NCBI RefSeq assembly: GCF_019925205.1
Contig: NC_083560.1
Location: forward strand, 98,670,083 to 98,734,082
DNA length: 64,000 bases
Direction: 5' to 3'
Source of the DNA: Metopolophium dirhodum
Lineage: Eukaryota; Arthropoda; Insecta; Hemiptera; Aphididae
The notes under the pieces were generated by a model, which was not told the origin of the DNA, made no database searches, and was given only the letters and a program-made list of their open reading frames with translations. Positions 1-12,800 of this stretch are shown one piece after another (the first letter of the stretch is position 1; each line of letters opens with the position of its first letter). The translations under genes and the position numbers were made by a program.

Positions 1-79
1 TCATCTTGATTATTAAAATGTAATCATTAACAACCAAAAACATTCTTGCTGTATTTTTGATTACCAAGGAGAGAAAAGT

Positions 80-167
80 TTTATTTTATTATATAAAAAT
101 ATTATTATAATTGTTAATAAAAATTAAATAAAGTAATATTGAATAAGGATATTTTATAATATTTATT
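80..167 (-). other. 3' flank with candidate poly(A) signals
   Basis: Three AATAAA hexamers on the minus strand (162-167, 85-90, 80-85) lie about 200-285 nt past the SZT2 stop. In such AT-rich DNA hexamers are common, so this is only a plausible 3' end. Confidence 0.3.
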
Positions 168-363
168 AGTTATAAGTTTTTATATATTGTAAACTAAGCT
201 TGGTGTTCGACATTTTTGGAAAATTAAATGACTAGACATTATATAAATGGCACAAAATTATTCTAGGTATAGTTGTATATTACAAACAGATTTAATCTAG
301 GGTATATTTAAGATTTTCATTAAGATTATGTAGCAAAACGATACATTATTAAAACTCTGCTAC

Positions 364-828
364 TTATTTGATTGTTTGCCAAATAAGATAACATATTGAA
401 TCTCCAACTGCTTCTACCAGTGCAGCCACCTCATCAGAACCACTCACATTTCTTCTAAAAACTACATTTACTAATGAATCAGACGTGGAAACCAGTTTCT
501 CTGATGAATCAATTCCATTATCAATTATTACAAACGCATCAAATTCATCAAATTCTGTTAGATTTGGTAAGACTACTATGTATTGATGTTCTGATCTATT
601 ACTATTATAAATACGACACTGGGGTGGTAATGTAGACGTTGTCTCCAGTAATAATGTAGATTGCCCTGAGATCATCTTATGTAACAAAGTAAACCATTGT
701 GGTTGTTTAAGAAGTAGTTTTAATATATAGCTATAATTCTGGTCATATTCAGATAATGATTTTACAAAAACAGATGTATTCACAAGTTCTTCTAGTTGGT
801 TAAATGTAACGTCAGTGATCCCAAGCTT
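364..828 (-). CDS. SZT2: SZT2 exon 42, last coding exon (residues 3529-3682)
   Basis: NYSYILKLLLKQPQWF, HQYIVVLPNLTEFDEFDAFV and LVNVVFRRN match human SWYQSLIKVLLSRF, QYLVVLNQKFTDCFVLV and LTVVFRE. The protein ends ICYLIWQTIK, like human CFTLWTRLL, then TAA at 364-366. Confidence 0.96.
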   Translation of the reverse strand, partial: KLGITDVTFNQLEELVNTSVFVKSLSEYDQNYSYILKLLLKQPQWFTLLHKMISGQSTLLLETTSTLPPQCRIYNSNRSEHQYIVVLPNLTEFDEFDAFVIIDNGIDSSEKLVSTSDSLVNVVFRRNVSGSDEVAALVEAVGDSICYLIWQTIK

Positions 829-3800
829 CTAAAAACATACAAATTTAGATTTTATTCACATATAATAATAATAAATTCATGCTAATGGCCATAGTAGTTG
901 ATGCTTCAAAAACTAATAAAAATTAAATAAATAAATTCAATTTTTTCCTTATTATTTACCTGTTGATCAATTGGTATGCCAAATAATTTCCATAGTAAAT
1001 GTATGCGGCAACGATTAGCTGCTGTATCTACAGTATGTGCGACCAATTCTGCTGCTTTTTTTTCATAGAATTTTATTAGGTTTCTTTTTTTGATAGTTTG
1101 TTGATGATGTTCGTTTAAATCATCATATTCATTATTTTTTTTACATTTTTTCTTAAAATATGGTAAATGATTTGGTGGTAATTGAGACCATTTTTGAAAA
1201 GCGTTATTTTCATCCAAACTTCCACCACAAGTAGCTGATCCAGATGTCATAGAATTACCAACGCTATTACTAGGTACACTAGCAGACAGTAATGCGTTAT
1301 TAGATTGGTCAAATCTACGATCAGGTGGACGAATAGGAGTACTATGTCTTTGTTGCACGTTGTAGACGGTTTTAAGTGAAATTGCTTTTTTTCTATAAAA
1401 AAAAAAAAAATTGTACATGAACATTTGTAAATAATATTATATCAGCGGAAAACACACTGCTGCGGTAGATGGTACGGTAATGGTAGCGATAAAATTGAGG
1501 TCATAGTTTTGTAAGAGACAAACCACATTGGTACAATATTATCGGATCGGTGAACGGTAGGCACGCCGATAATCTTTGTGTGGTAAAGTTTAAAACTAAA
1601 CGAATGTAATTAAATGTAGATGCGCACATTGCTGCGATAAATCGCTGGTACAGTAAAAAATATTGTACCGTACTCCGATATTTTTTTAACGTTGCATGCA
1701 CAATTTTTACTGTCTACCGGGCCGATAAATATTAATAGCAATAATGTTTATCTATTTTGTAATTATGACATACATAATATGAAGGTGTTTAGCTGTACAA
1801 CTATATTATCATTATGGCATTAAGTGCTATATGTTATACATACTACCTTACATTATTAATATTCAAATTAAGTATTAAAATTACAGTAGGTATATCATAA
1901 TATTTAAAATAAGATTTTATAACAAATATTAGTTGCCTATACTCCCATTCTGCAAATGTGGGCAAAAATTAACTTAAGTTAGTTAAGTTAAGTCAAGTCA
2001 ACATTTAGAAAGCTATAAGTTAAGATTTAATAATCATTATACATCACTCTTAAGTTGAAAGTTAACACCTGGAAAAATATGAACTTAACTCAGTTATATA
2101 ATTACTTTTTAATTTAGCTTTAAGTGAAAGCATTTTGATTAGCGTAATATCCACCTTTAGCAATGTATACAAAATACGTAATTTCATTGTAATTCATATT
2201 AGTGAATTCAAGAAATTATATACTAGGTAGGTGCCTACATTTGTCAGTTTCTATGAAACACTATAACACTATATGAGTACCTACAGTTCTTATACCTAGT
2301 ATTCTTATTTACACTTATAGGAAATTTAATGAAGTGATTTTTGGAATAGCAAAATTTTAAAGTTCATGGAACAAGAACAGATCAAAATTTAAAATAGAAT
2401 TCGTTGGTAGGTATACTTTGTATTTTCAAATTACATTCGGTAGTACTACCCTAGCAATTTGAGATAACACCCCTGGACATGTCACAATAATAGCACACCG
2501 GTTATAATTAATAAAATATATTTAGATTTTGAGTAAATCTAGTGAACTTTTTATAAAGAAAAAACCTAATACATATCCTGTAATATTAAATATAGAACAA
2601 CTAACCATTTTAACTTCATAATATTCACTTATAATTGTACTTATATAGTACCCTTATAATATAATGTAGTACCTAAATGATTTTAAAAGCTATATATAAT
2701 TAAGAAATCATGATAACATAATATATTCATTAAAATTTAAAAGTATTAACTAAATTAATAAATAATTTCATAATGTTGAACATAAAATGAATAGGTATCA
2801 TTAGAAAAATCAATTATTTTGAATGGGAATCTTAGACATAGGTATTATAAAAAATCATAAAATTGTACTTGGATTATGAGTTATGACAATGCAAAATAAT
2901 ACACAATATTGATTTATATATATTATAATTTATAACAAACTTTTACAATTAATAATAAGAAAATTAGGACATTAGCAGTGTGTGCAAGTTGTAACGAAAA
3001 ACGTTCCGGTAACTCATAGCGTTACCAGATCAGTGTGCAAGCTCCGACGGTAAAGATTACCGCACAAATAAAATATTGTTTACCGTATCATTACCGTACT
3101 GTCTACCGCAGCAGTGTGTGCGGACCTTAAGTATTATATAATAGAAATATACAAAATATTATTAATAAATTGATAAATTAATTAAGTATAAAATGTAGGT
3201 AATATGATGTATTTTTAAATTTTTAAATTTAAATTAGATAGTTTTTACTAATAGTGGCTTAAATAATAATAAAACAGATATTTCATGGGGTTGTCCAACT
3301 AATATCAGTTATTAAACAATAACTAAAATGGATTAATCACTATCATAAAGCTGGGTTCTGAAATAAATTATTTTAATGTCAGTGCCAAAAAAATGAAGGT
3401 GCTAAAGTGCCAGTTAATTAAATTTTTCACGATTCTATAAAATTTGAAAATTAAATATTATATTTTAGTTGCCACCTAAATTGTAATACTTTTCCACTAA
3501 TCTACTACCCGATACTTATTTAGGGGGGATTGATAGGGTGTATTATATCACAAAAAATAACTTCATGGGAATAATTCTCCGGCCTTGTAGAATTTTTGGA
3601 TTTTGATAACTAATTATTTATCTGAAAGAAGAAAACTTCCCACTGGCCGCATTGAACTTTTTTATTTAGTTTGAAATAAGGATAAAATATAATTTTAAAA
3701 AAAACGCTTAAAATTGCATTTAATTTTAAAGACATATTATAAAGTTTGAGATCAAAATTTTAAAAACTGAGATTGATGGGCCTGTAGAATATTACCCACT

Positions 3801-6800
3801 ATAAGTTTAAAAAAAAATTATCAAATTTGGTTGATTCTACAGAACAGGCTTATTATTTCCGTAGAGCGTATTTTTGTGTACAAAATTAAATTGACACCAG
3901 ACGCCTTAAATTATGCCATCAAAAAAATATTATATTATTCTAAAATGTTTGATGTAATATGTTTAAATTAATATTTTTTGGATTAAGGTGTTTTGGCACT
4001 ATATGCTTCTAAATTTATACTTAAAAAATGAATAATATCATATTTAATATAAACATTTTATAATTCACTACTTATATTATACTGAAAAAATTAAAATTTA
4101 ACATACTTTTTCAAATTATAATTTTCATTATTTGTCAACAACACGTAATATGATAAAGTTATTTCATTACTAGTGTCCAATAATAATTGTTTTACTGATG
4201 ACAATGTCATTACAAGTGTTGCATCAAATAAACCACATACTTCATACTGATTATCAGTAAAATATTCATTTGATTCCACTCCCAATTTACGATTATTTGA
4301 ATTATTTGCCAATTCTTGTCTTCGTTGTATATCACTACCAGCCATATGATGAACAAGAATATAATCCTATAGTAAATTATTATTATAAATGCGTTAATGT
4401 TATCTGAAAAAAATTTATTTGTCATTCTTACAGTCAAATCATTGCCAAAAATATGTTGAGAATCTAGAAATTCATGATCTTCAAAATCATCAAATAGAGA
4501 TGCCCCATCGTCGCCATCTGCTGATGAACTATCACCAATTTTTAACACAGCCATTCCTTCACAATCTTCTGAACAGTTTTCTACCAAGTATTCATATAAT
4601 TGGAGGCCGGTAACAGGTATTTCAGTACGCTTGATGACACCTAAAAATTATTAAAAATGAAATTTTACAATCGTATTGATATACATTTGAAATATTAATG
4701 GTAATACCTGCTAGTACTAAACAATTAGAATATAATGGTGGAAGGGTGTAATATTTCAAAAAATCATCTAGAAATCCAGCGATAGCATTTTTTTTATTAT
4801 TATTTCCCGTTTTATTGGCACTATTTTGTATAGAGTTTTTATGATCCAATAGCATTAATATATCGCAGCCATAATTACATCTTTTCCCAGCCTTCTGTCT
4901 TTCTACTAATTTACTTAGTCTATCCGATAGTATCCGTACATGAAAGTCATATGTAAATGAATGTAAATGCATATTCTGAATAATATTTTCAGATTGTTCA
5001 AGGAGACAATACTAAAAAAATATAAATTATTTAATTAATATTATTAAATACAAACAAAACTTAAAAATAACTATGCATGTAAGATAGCATTTTTTTTCTA
5101 GAATGTATTGGAGATTAATAATTATTTAATATTCTTTACCGGATTATATTTTTCTTTGTGATTCTCAACAAGATTTGTAATTCTAGCTCTTTCAATATAA
5201 CTAAGCTTGATGTAATAAAATGGCTGGCATACTCCAATTTCTATTAAAAGTAATCCACCAGAAACTCCAGGTATAGTTTTTTTATAATAACGAGTAATGA
5301 ATTTAGTGCAATCCAGATCCATTATCATACTAAGATAAAAACGAGATTAATTATTTTGATTATTGTATTTTTTTAAAAAACAAATTCACTTACCCATCAT
5401 TATATACACGGGATTTACCAATTTGAATTGGTTGGAAGCCACTAAAAAGAGGATCAGTTTCTATATATTGGGCGTAAGCAACTGTCAACCTAGCACATAA
5501 TCGTTTGTGCCATTGCGGAGCATGTGAAAAAACTAAAGTTTTTAATTTAGATGCATCTACTAAATGATCACGAGTAGCAGCTGATTCTAATCGCCACCTA
5601 AAAAAACAAAGTTTATTATTAGGATCATTAAAAAATTATTTATAATAATATAGGTAAGTATTTATATTTACCAAGGTAAAAATAATAATGGTGTTAAACA
5701 GTAATGAATTAATCTACTTTGTTGATAAAAAGTCCGAAAAGCTTCTTTTGTAATAACAGCATCCACTTGAATCCACATGTCATATAACAACTTTTGAAAT
5801 ATTTCTGAAATCATACACACGAATCATATTTAAATCTTAACATTTTTAGTACCATTGAATCTTTATAAACAATGTTAAGAATTAAAATATATTTATAATT
5901 GTAGATTTAAGTGCTGAAATAATATATATTATGTATATCAAATTTCCTCAAAAAATTAATCATTGTGAAAGAATGTTTGTTTTAAAATAATATAATTTTC
6001 ATATATTATAATATTATGTTGAAGTACTTTTATTCATATTTGAAAAAAAACTATTGGCATATTAAAAATTATGTCTATGCTAAAAACAATATTTATAAAA
6101 CAACTTGAAGATATCAAATCAATATTATTGATAATTCAATTTCATATAAAATTACATAGCTAAATGCAAATAAAAAATTTAACGATTTGTTTTAAATTTA
6201 TTTAATATTAATAACTCAATAATATATATTGTTTAGCACTTGTTAAATTTAGTTAAAATTTGTAAATATTTTTTTCAAAGAACTGCATTTATTCATATAA
6301 TGAAAATAAAAATGCCAGACACATTAAGTATATAAATCTACCTGTGCGACGCCGTTGTTTACTATTTCTCACCAATCTCTCAATATATGAATCCTGAACA
6401 TCTTTTGTGTAGTTTAAAGGTTTACTTTTTTTATCTTCTGTATCATTATCAAGTGGTTTGGTACTACCACGATTATTTATCCGAAAGTTTTTTTCTATAA
6501 ATATTTTTTCATAAGATTCATATTCTCCTACAATAGAAACATAATTCTTGTAATCCAATAATAATTCTAGGTTATTATTTATTCTTGATGAGTGGCTTTT
6601 AATTTGAGTGCTTCCAAATTGGCCATATATTTTTGAATTTCGAAGTCCTATCATGTGATATATAGATGATGTGAAAGCATTGCTTCGCCATTCTAACCAG
6701 CGACTCAAATGATGGATAGCAATTGGTTGGTTTGTTTTTTTGTGGCAATTATATGATAATGCATGAACTGATTGACCAGATACAGCTAACAGAAATAATT

Positions 6801-9800
6801 TAGAAATTTTTTCACAAGTACTGATATTTTGTGGTGTTTGATATTTTTTAGTATCAGATACTGTGTTTGGTATAACATTTTCATCTGTATCGCTGATTAA
6901 AGTCATTGGTTGGTCATCAGTTATTAAAGTTTCAATATTAACTGGAAAATATAAATAAATATTTAAAACAAAATAAATGTACATAATTAGAATTTTTTTG
7001 GCAAACAAATTATTCCCTAGGTATACTAAAATTATTATTAAATTATATTAAAGGTGGGTCGAACTTTTCCAAGTTTGAAAATTGAACCAAACTTTAGGTG
7101 TTGTTCATATTTGAAAGTTGAACCAAGCTTTAAAAATACTGAACCAAACCCAAACACAAAGTTTGAAATTTTATAATTAATAGTTTGATCTCCAAAAAAA
7201 TTCCAATAAATGGTTTAAACCAAACCGGTTCAACCGGTTGTTTATTGTTGAATACATATTAAATAATTAATAATTAAATGTTCAGGTCATGTACAGTTAA
7301 AAAGTTTGGTTCAAGTTTGACATCACAGTGAATTTTTCGGTTTGGTTCAAGACCATATTTTGGAATTTTACCCACTCTAAATAATATGATTTTACTATGA
7401 TAATCTAATAATCACTTCAGTATTCCTTGAACAATAATAATTATTATTACAAGTTAATATAAATAGAGTTACCTTCCTCTGTATTTATGTTTTCATGATT
7501 TTGTGGTACAACAAAACCATTATCTGCATCTGAATCGCTATGTTCATTACCCATATTTAGATGTTGATATCGTTTACGTTTTTGTTTATTCTTTGTAGAA
7601 GTTACAGATACAACTATTAAGATACATGCAGCAGAAGGTGGACATATAACTGAATCAGTATCTGGTACTTGCCATTCATAAAACATTAAATTGTTCAATG
7701 AAGAATCATGTTTTTTTCGCAGTTGCAGAGGGTCAGTTGAGCCACTTATTATGTTGTTACTAACACAATCAAATGATGTATCCCCATAATTTGTGCGAGG
7801 AACGTAAAAGTAACGAACAGAAATGGGCAAATTATTAGATGATGTTAACCAGGACCAAGACAAATGTGTCTTAAATTCTCGAAGCACATGACTTATGTGG
7901 ATGCTAAAAAAAAGAAAAAAGATTAATGTTTAAAAAATCTTATGGTACATAGAATGTACATTGCTAGAAATATATTTTATTTTATTTTGTTACAATATGT
8001 TGATCAGTTTTGGGCACTGTTATATATTTTAATGTATAGTACTTTCTGATTAGGGATATAAAATATACTTCTAAGGAATTTTTAAAGGATATGTGTAATT
8101 TAAATAATAATTTTGGAACTTTTTTATAAAACTAACAAAATAATTTTCACAATTAATTAATATTAATTTGAAAAAAATCCACTACATTAAATATAATATC
8201 ATATATTTTTGTATTTTAACAAAACATTAAAAATCTATGGTTAAGTCTTTACGGCATTACATTTGAGGAGAAGAAGAAAGAAGATAAGCCAATAGTAATA
8301 ATAACCAAATTAAATAACATAAGATATGTACCAAATTTAAAATAAATTATGTTTTGGAAAGTTGGTTTTTAACATGATAATAATTTTCAAAAGCATAAAA
8401 TTCCTAAGAAATATATGTATTTTTAGTGTCATAAATATGAGCAAACAGGAGCATTCACTAACTATGAAAAATGATTGGCTCTAAAAACTTTATATTAGTT
8501 AAGTTACAATTTTTTTTGTTCCTTGTATATATCATACTCTTACATAATTATCAGACATCTATTAGCTATTGATTATCTTTGTTATGAAACCATATTTTTA
8601 TTTGATACTCCAGCAGAAAATAATTTCCTGAATGTTTATTTAATTTAAGCTTAAGCTTATGATAACAAAAAATAAGTCACTGGTTAACAATTTAAAAATG
8701 TTTAACATAACATCATGATTTTAGAATTTGTTTAACTATAAAATCATTCATGAAATTTTCATTATTTGTTTTTATTAATTAAATAAGGACAAAACCAAAA
8801 AAAAGACAAATAGTTATTCATTTTTTTTTTTTTTAAAGAATAAGTAGATTCCCAATTTACTCAGAATCCAACATGATAATTGATTGGATAAATATTCAAA
8901 AATAAAGAGTAGCTTATATTAATAAAAAAACATAATATACAGTTTCAAAAGAGAATACCTATACTAGTTCTGTGTAGGTCAAATTATGGTTATGGACTCC
9001 TATTTACCCACCCACTTTGTCACTATTACAAATTTTGTGAACAACAAGAACATAAATTGATACATATTGATGCATATTAGTTATGTTCCAACACATATCA
9101 AGGTCTGATTTCAATATGGATTGGTACGTTTGGCTGGTAAATCAATCATGTTGCTAGAACTCTTAATTTAGAACTGATACAATATCTATATACTGATACT
9201 GATATCGATCGATACAATCAAATTTCTTTCTTGATAGCAACCTATCTGGGTTGCTAATACAAATATATTTCCATTTAAGTTAATAATTTATAATCTACGA
9301 TTATCACAATCAGTGGAACAGTTATATTTTGATGCGTAACAGGTGGTACTAAACATGTTGTTTTCGAGTTGGATGGTTCTTTGGTGAGAGTTGCATGTCA
9401 CCGAACAGAAACCGATTTCCACCTGGTATATTCTCTTTTAAAATAGTTTTATATAATACACTATATGAGTATAAAATATACTTACCGACATAATATTTTA
9501 GAATGGTAGGCCAACGGAACCGATTTACGTGCTCCAAACGCTAACCATTTCGCTAAAAATTGAATGCATAACGGGTTCACATATATTTCAGATGGTTGTT
9601 CAATTATAAGGGGTTGTTCCCACAGAAATCGTTCAATGTAAATATCCCATAAAGAGTAAGTTACAGTGGAAGTCAATTTTTGTTGAAGAACTTCCATGTT
9701 ATCTCGACCACGCCACCACACAAACAATTTAACTAAAAATAGCAATTACAATAATTACTTCAAAGAAACATAGGTATAAATTAAAATTAATAAATCTTAC

Positions 9801-12800
9801 TATAGCCGCTAAACTCAGTAGTTGACTTCAAATCGTCAATACATGCTGCTTGTGTACGTCTTTCAAATAACTCAGGATCAATAGGATAGTCATATAAGTA
9901 ATCTATTGAATCGTGATCTTCATTTGAATAAATGTCAAATAAAACACATGCTAGACCTCTTTTACCACTTGTAATACGTTTACCACCAATTACACTAGTT
10001 CCGGCAATTGGTTGATTGTACATAAAAAATGAACGAATAATGGGTTTTTTTATTTCATTTATCATACTATATGCATAGTTAAATCTATGATGACGACTCG
10101 CATATTGTGGCGGGTATAGCAATAAAGTTGCAGCATTACGTTTTAGATTGTGTATAAATAATTTTGTAATTTTTGTTTCAATTGGCAATGATAACTAAAC
10201 AAAAAACAATTTTAAATAAATAATATGACTTATAAGTAAAATTTTGTTTAATATAGACATGTTGGTACTATTTATATTAAATATTTAAAAAAAGAAAAGA
10301 ACAGATTTCTCAGCATTATTTTATTATGTAACAAAGCGGTTTCTAACGTGTATGCCGCTGTGTCTTTATAAAGGTGCCACGCTGCCGTAGAATTTTATAT
10401 AGTCCAAAAATAAATTTGAAACCCAACAAAAACTATTACAATTATGTAAATAAAAATATATAAATTGTGTATAATTTAAATTAAATAATTATTTTCATAT
10501 TGCCCATAAAAATGTATACCGGTTTTTATTTAATTTTTCTATTTTTTATGTTTAATCATGATATGACTTAGGGAAGGGCGCCCTAAGAAAATCGTGGTTC
10601 AAATAGGAAGAGCCAAATAAGTTTGGGAACCTTTGATGTAACATATTATTATAATTTTAAACTTAAGTGTACTTTTATAAGAAATAATTTAAATAATTAC
10701 TTTCATAGTATAATCTGGGTGACCATTACTTGGTTGTACAAAACGTACATCATCTGGATATAATCTACAGAGAGGATTTCTATATAACATAGTTGTCAGC
10801 AGTTCTAATACACCATCGTTTAATCTGTTTTGCAGAACTCTTACAAGATCAATGCGTATTTCATCACCTAATATAATTAAATTATAAATAAATTAAATTC
10901 TTTTCTTTATGTTTTAATTAATTAAATATATACTACTTACCCACAGGTGATATCCCATGTACTTTTAATGTCAAATCTTCCACGTCTTTTGAATCTACAT
11001 CACCCCAATACCCACCTAAGGAACGTGTTCCAGGATTTTGAATAGATTTATTGTCCATATACTAAATTAAATAATTACAATTATAGAGTGGTCACGTGGA
11101 GATAAATAAATTAGGTATGCTTTGTTCAAGTTAAGAAACGTAGTCGGTGGCTGACTTGTGCACAAGGGTGTGGAAATTCATGGCAGGCGTACAAATAGTT
11201 GACATGGTGGGAGAACAAACTGGTGTTGCTTGACACTGGTGCTCAACGGAAACTGGTCGCCGCCGACTAAGTTTCTTAACTTGAACAACAGGGTATATAT
11301 ATATACAGGATCCTCCAAATTGTTATTAATTATTTAGTTTTTAGTATTGTATCATTTCAATGATAAATTATGATTTGTTTATCAACTTTCATGATGTTTA
11401 CACTTAGTCTTTGTTCTTTTTTATTTTATTTTATTATAAATAAAAGGCCTTAACGGCATTGATAATTGGCCGCTATTAGTGTGTTACAACACTATTGGTT
11501 TTAACTGTTTTAAGTACATTATAGAATATGTTTTTTTTTATATAACATCAAATTAAATAAGTAATAAATTATTGTTATTTATTTGCTATTGAATATGCAT
11601 ACTTGAACATAATGAGCATTATGCATTAAAAAAATTTAAAGTTAAAAATATTTGAAAAGCTAATCAACTGGCAGATGTAATATGTACAAGATAATATGAA
11701 ATAGTTTTTAAATTATCATTGGACGTGCGAAATCGATGCAGTGTTTTGCTGAACATTTACATTCAGTTACATAGAAACAGTTATTATTCTAATTTTGTCC
11801 TGCTTTGGTATTCCTTTAATCTCTTATCGGTGATTTAATGCTGATGAATTAAAAAAGTTAGTTTATGGATAGATTTTAGACTTGAGAAAATATTATAATA
11901 TCAAGTCCAACTTACTTTTGAAACAATGGACTTGCAATCTCTTTAGTATTAATGTATTTGGTTCTAAATTTCGTTTTTAAGCAACAGCAACTTAATAATA
12001 TTGTAATATATATTTGTTTTAAAGCTGGTTTGTTTTTATTAAGTATTGGTATTATAATGAAAATTGTATAACAGAAGGCAGAACGCATAAATTAATTATT
12101 TACTGTTGAAAAAGCTTAAGCTAAATAGTTTTAGTTCTTTAAAATGTTGAGGTATAAAATTAAACCACCCGTGAATACTAATTAAAATTTAACCTGTATA
12201 TGAATCATATTTTAAAAATGTAGGTTCACCTTTGAATTATAATAATACTCAATTTTCCCTTTATTGATTAGTGAAAGAAATACCAAACATACAATTTGTC
12301 TAGATCTTACAATACAAAATTATTTTTATATTGATTGATTTTTTTAGTTTCATATATTATAGTGATATTTACTGGTATGTATAATTTGAAAAACTCTGTA
12401 TATATGTATGATGATAAACAATATTAGACTAACATTTACATCTTCCGAGTATTTGCGTGAAAAATTTGATTGGTTGGAAAATATTGTGGATGTAATTGTT
12501 GTTGAAGTGGCAGATGAGCATCTTGACATAGTGTCATCGTCGTCAGAATCATATTGTAATGAATATATTACAATATTATTATTTTTTTGTTCTAATTGCT
12601 GTTGACTCGAATTTTCATAAATTCTACAAAGCAAGCCATATTATAAACCGAAATTAATTGATTATATTTTCAAAAATCACCTCAAATAAAACACAGAACC
12701 AGACGACTCTTTGTAGACGAACATATTTCGACGATTTCGAACAGAAAACCCTTCAAGCATAGTATGTAAAACTTGTATACCGAGTAAACCCATAGCTGTT

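Larger units (their letters stand above)
1393..4106 (-). other. SZT2 intron 40 (2.7 kb)
   Basis: AT-rich intron. It carries two short related elements in opposite orientation (annotated separately at about 1444-1725 and 2970-3126). The rest shows no open frame or repeat that I can support. Confidence 0.85.

Noticed and set aside
9340..9430. Open stretch that looked like an extra SZT2 exon between exons 32 and 33.
   Set aside because: The phase-2 frame from exon 32 hits a stop there. Joining exon 32 directly to exon 33 gives an Arg codon and an uninterrupted match to the family.
12408..12605. 65-codon plus-strand open frame.
   Set aside because: Antisense shadow of SZT2 exon 28. Its Val/Asp-rich content comes from the complement of the Ser/Asp/Thr linker.
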